Shown here: one piece after another, positions 63,501 to 64,000 of the stretch
Position numbering within the stretch: the first letter of the stretch is position 1
Layout of the letters: every line of letters begins with the position of its first letter
Assembly: GCA_964640525.1 (NCBI GenBank)
Contig: CAZXGS010000004.1
Span: 39,282 to 103,281, forward strand
Direction of reading: 5' to 3'
Source: SZAS-103 sp964640525
GTDB lineage: Bacteria; Pseudomonadota; Gammaproteobacteria; Xanthomonadales; Xanthomonadaceae
Length of the DNA: 64,000 nt
Notes under the pieces: generated by a model
Database searches by the model: none
The model's input: the letters and a program-made list of their open reading frames with translations, nothing else
What the model was told of the DNA's origin: nothing
Made by a program: the position numbers and the translations under genes

Positions 63501-63613
63501 ACCTGCTCGACTGGCTGGCCGCGCTCGGCAACGCCGAGGCAATGGCGGCGTGGGTCCACGACTCCGCAGCGGCGCGCATTCTGGCCGGCCGCCTGCGCAA
63601 CGATCACGCCTGA
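60599..63613 (+). CDS. anti-phage-associated DUF1156 adenine-specific DNA methylase
   Basis: 1004 residues. The N-terminal DUF1156 signature is FPIARLSAESYKERK, then TGLGKWWGRKPLILVRA. The SAM-binding motif DCFCGGGSIPFEAARIG lies near 211-227 and the catalytic DPPYADAVNYHEL near 600, an order (SAM motif, long insert, DPPY) seen in alpha-class amino-methylases. The insert probably recognises the DNA target. A segment near 62100-62340 is clearly lower in GC than its surroundings. Likely marks host DNA or modifies DNA as part of defense. The 60581 TTG is a less likely start. Confidence 0.5.
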   Translation: MSTSFIETQFPIARLSAESYKERKAVAGQTLTGLGKWWGRKPLILVRAAIVGMLMPASRDPKRDRDIFLKILTMDDDGVWARCQGEIPVAAWRDAAPAEIQDEYFGARGFVQGLSDEDKDDVLQRIWDSLSTEQQIELDNQRRRAIPDRAEFDALPYADRIAVCDRPEQVDGPSPNAWAEINAHLGTSVSSLSELVEQLGQRRFGHRPRVGDCFCGGGSIPFEAARIGCEAFGSDLNPVAGLLTWASLNLVGGGRAVQDEVTRVQQRVFAEADRQITEWGIEHNVQGERADAYLYCVEVKPEGCDYYIPLSPTWVVADKTRVVVDWHRPAGAEHLEPTVHSVAPAEFAKYKAGKGATAVESRVVDPLNPERSWSMESLRGPDGLRRWTNDDVVSRPGDVFQERLYCIRWSKQVRRNGKPKTVRRYAAPDANDLQREARVLELLRERFADWQREGFIPSRAIPEGGDKTEEPIRTRGWTHWHHLFTPRQLLAHGVVLSDANSISEGQRSRAASLLSIGRFVNWNSKLCQWLQSQGGGIGGGKATFANQALNTLNNYSVRPFKSLHSAVPSVSSSSGWFENGAIAVKDARDIRQVRDLWVTDPPYADAVNYHELADFFLAWYDKALANAFPEWSPDSRAELAVRGDGDDFRHAMVDIYKNLARHMPDDGLQMVMFTHKDPAVWAGLGMILWAAGLKATAAWTIATETEASGIKKGNYVQGTVCLVLRKRVGGEAGFLDEIFPMVEDEVHRQIDAMRALDEGGEPNFNDADYQLAAYAAALKVLTQYGTIDGRDVEHEVFAVRGRDEASDFQKVIERAITIACDYLIPRGLDAVWRDLDLPERYYLRALDIESRGERRKGMYEELARGFNLTDIKPLLLSDKANGARMLTPSGFGTKTLAIVDGEGAPATLGRRGRPAAAGPHPFAATSLRHLLFAVRETARNEDNPEPGRQYLRDTFGQAYWRYRERFVHLLDWLAALGNAEAMAAWVHDSAAARILAGRLRNDHA

Positions 63614-63615
63614 GC

Positions 63616-64000
63616 ATGCTGCAGCGTCACTCCAGCCGCCGGACCCGCCTCGACCAGTCGGTGCTCAACCAGCGGCTGCAGGGTGCGGTGTGCTACGACC
63701 GCATCGCCGGCTACTTCCGCTCCAGCCTGTTCGAGATCGCCGGCGAGGCGCTGGCGAAAGTCGATGGGCCGATCCGGATCGTCTGCAACTCCGACATCGA
63801 CCCGCAGGACATGGCCACGGCGGCTGCCGCGCAGGCGGCGCTGCGTCGCAGCTGGTGCGCGGGTGAACCCGAGGCCGCACCGCCACCGGCACTGCCGCGT
63901 TATCGGGCCCTGTATGACGCACTGGTCAGCAAGCGGATCGAAGTGTGCGGTGGTTGTCAAGAAAGTTGTCCGCTTTTTCATGCTGCGAGTTGCTCGGGTT
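63616..64000 (+). CDS. phospholipase D-like helicase N-terminus, truncated by the window and probably interrupted
   Basis: Starts two bases after the DUF1156 stop. The first 110 residues (LNQRLQGAVCYDRIAGYFRSSLFEI, IRIVCNSDIDPQDM, RYRALYDALVSKRIEV) match the N-terminal PLD-like part of the helicases that belong to DUF499/DUF1156 clusters. After RIEV the frame stays open, but the residues (CGGCQESCPLFHAAS) no longer fit the family, which should continue towards a HGK motif. The DNA there (from about 63946) is less GC-rich, so a mobile element end is likely. Confidence 0.5.
   Translation, partial: MLQRHSSRRTRLDQSVLNQRLQGAVCYDRIAGYFRSSLFEIAGEALAKVDGPIRIVCNSDIDPQDMATAAAAQAALRRSWCAGEPEAAPPPALPRYRALYDALVSKRIEVCGGCQESCPLFHAASCSG
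63946..64000. mobile_element. possible insertion sequence end (window edge)
   Basis: From about 63946-63955 the sequence changes character: TGTCAAGAAAGTTGTCCGC and a T-run follow. A start with TG and short internal repeats (AAGTTGTCCGC) would suit an IS terminus, but the rest lies outside the window, so the family is not assigned. Confidence 0.5.

Noticed and set aside
55190..63613. Classical restriction-modification, BREX or DISARM system
   Set aside because: There is a DNA methylase, but no restriction endonuclease, PglZ, BrxC or DrmAB signature; DUF499/DUF3780/DUF1156 point to a separate defense type.

Overview
The window looks like a chromosomal segment of a high-GC gammaproteobacterium of the Xanthomonadaceae/Lysobacteraceae (Lysobacter, Luteimonas, Thermomonas or Xanthomonas type). 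The evidence is gene content and order: a cytochrome c4 - DsbA - DsbA - endonuclease block beside engB, a PepSY gene ahead of phoP-phoQ, a plant-type GshA, a Grx4-rhodanese fusion, MltB next to RlpA, and the dispersed GTGAGCCTGTCGAA repeats. This placement is inferred from gene content; no rRNA or other marker gene is present. No tRNA, rRNA or CRISPR array was seen.

Layout. 1-5.7 kb: end of a PH-domain gene, then leftward genes for a phospholipase D lipoprotein, YceI, SixA and a PadR operon with two proteins that share a permease-prefix-like N-terminus. 5.8-10.6 kb: a Ycf46-like AAA ATPase, an exported repeat-type protein and gamma-glutamyltransferase. 10.8-14.9 kb: an EAL response regulator coupled to a hybrid histidine kinase. 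15-23 kb: cell-wall lytic enzymes MltB and RlpA, then the periplasmic thiol/cytochrome block, a repeat array, an acyltransferase and engB. 23-26 kb: an incomplete peptide transporter (oppA, oppB) split by REP elements and a MITE-like insertion. 26-38 kb: glutathione synthesis, formaldehyde detoxification, a repeat array holding a 100-N assembly gap, the Grx4 fusion, a D-Ala-D-Ala carboxypeptidase and two SDR genes with a saccharopine-dehydrogenase-like gene. 38-45 kb: a 1240-residue PAS-GGDEF-EAL protein and a GAF histidine kinase. 45-54.8 kb: uvrD, coaX, birA, phoQ, phoP, a PepSY gene, ctlX and dusA.

At about 54.9 kb the housekeeping order stops at a gene remnant and an accessory island begins. 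It is one tightly packed rightward operon: hipB, hipA, a 17-codon leader ORF, a DUF499 AAA-type ATPase, DUF3780, a DUF1156 DNA methylase, and the N-terminus of the phospholipase-D-like helicase that normally accompanies them. The DUF499/DUF3780/DUF1156/helicase set is known from defense islands and annotated as anti-phage-associated. What stands out is that a HipBA kinase toxin-antitoxin pair lies at its head in the same operon, with two HipB-type operator copies in front. The helicase reading frame loses its expected sequence about 50 bases before the window ends, which suggests a mobile element begins there.

Starts were chosen from ribosome-binding sites, ATGA overlaps and domain boundaries. 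Gene functions are by recognition of motifs, not by database search.
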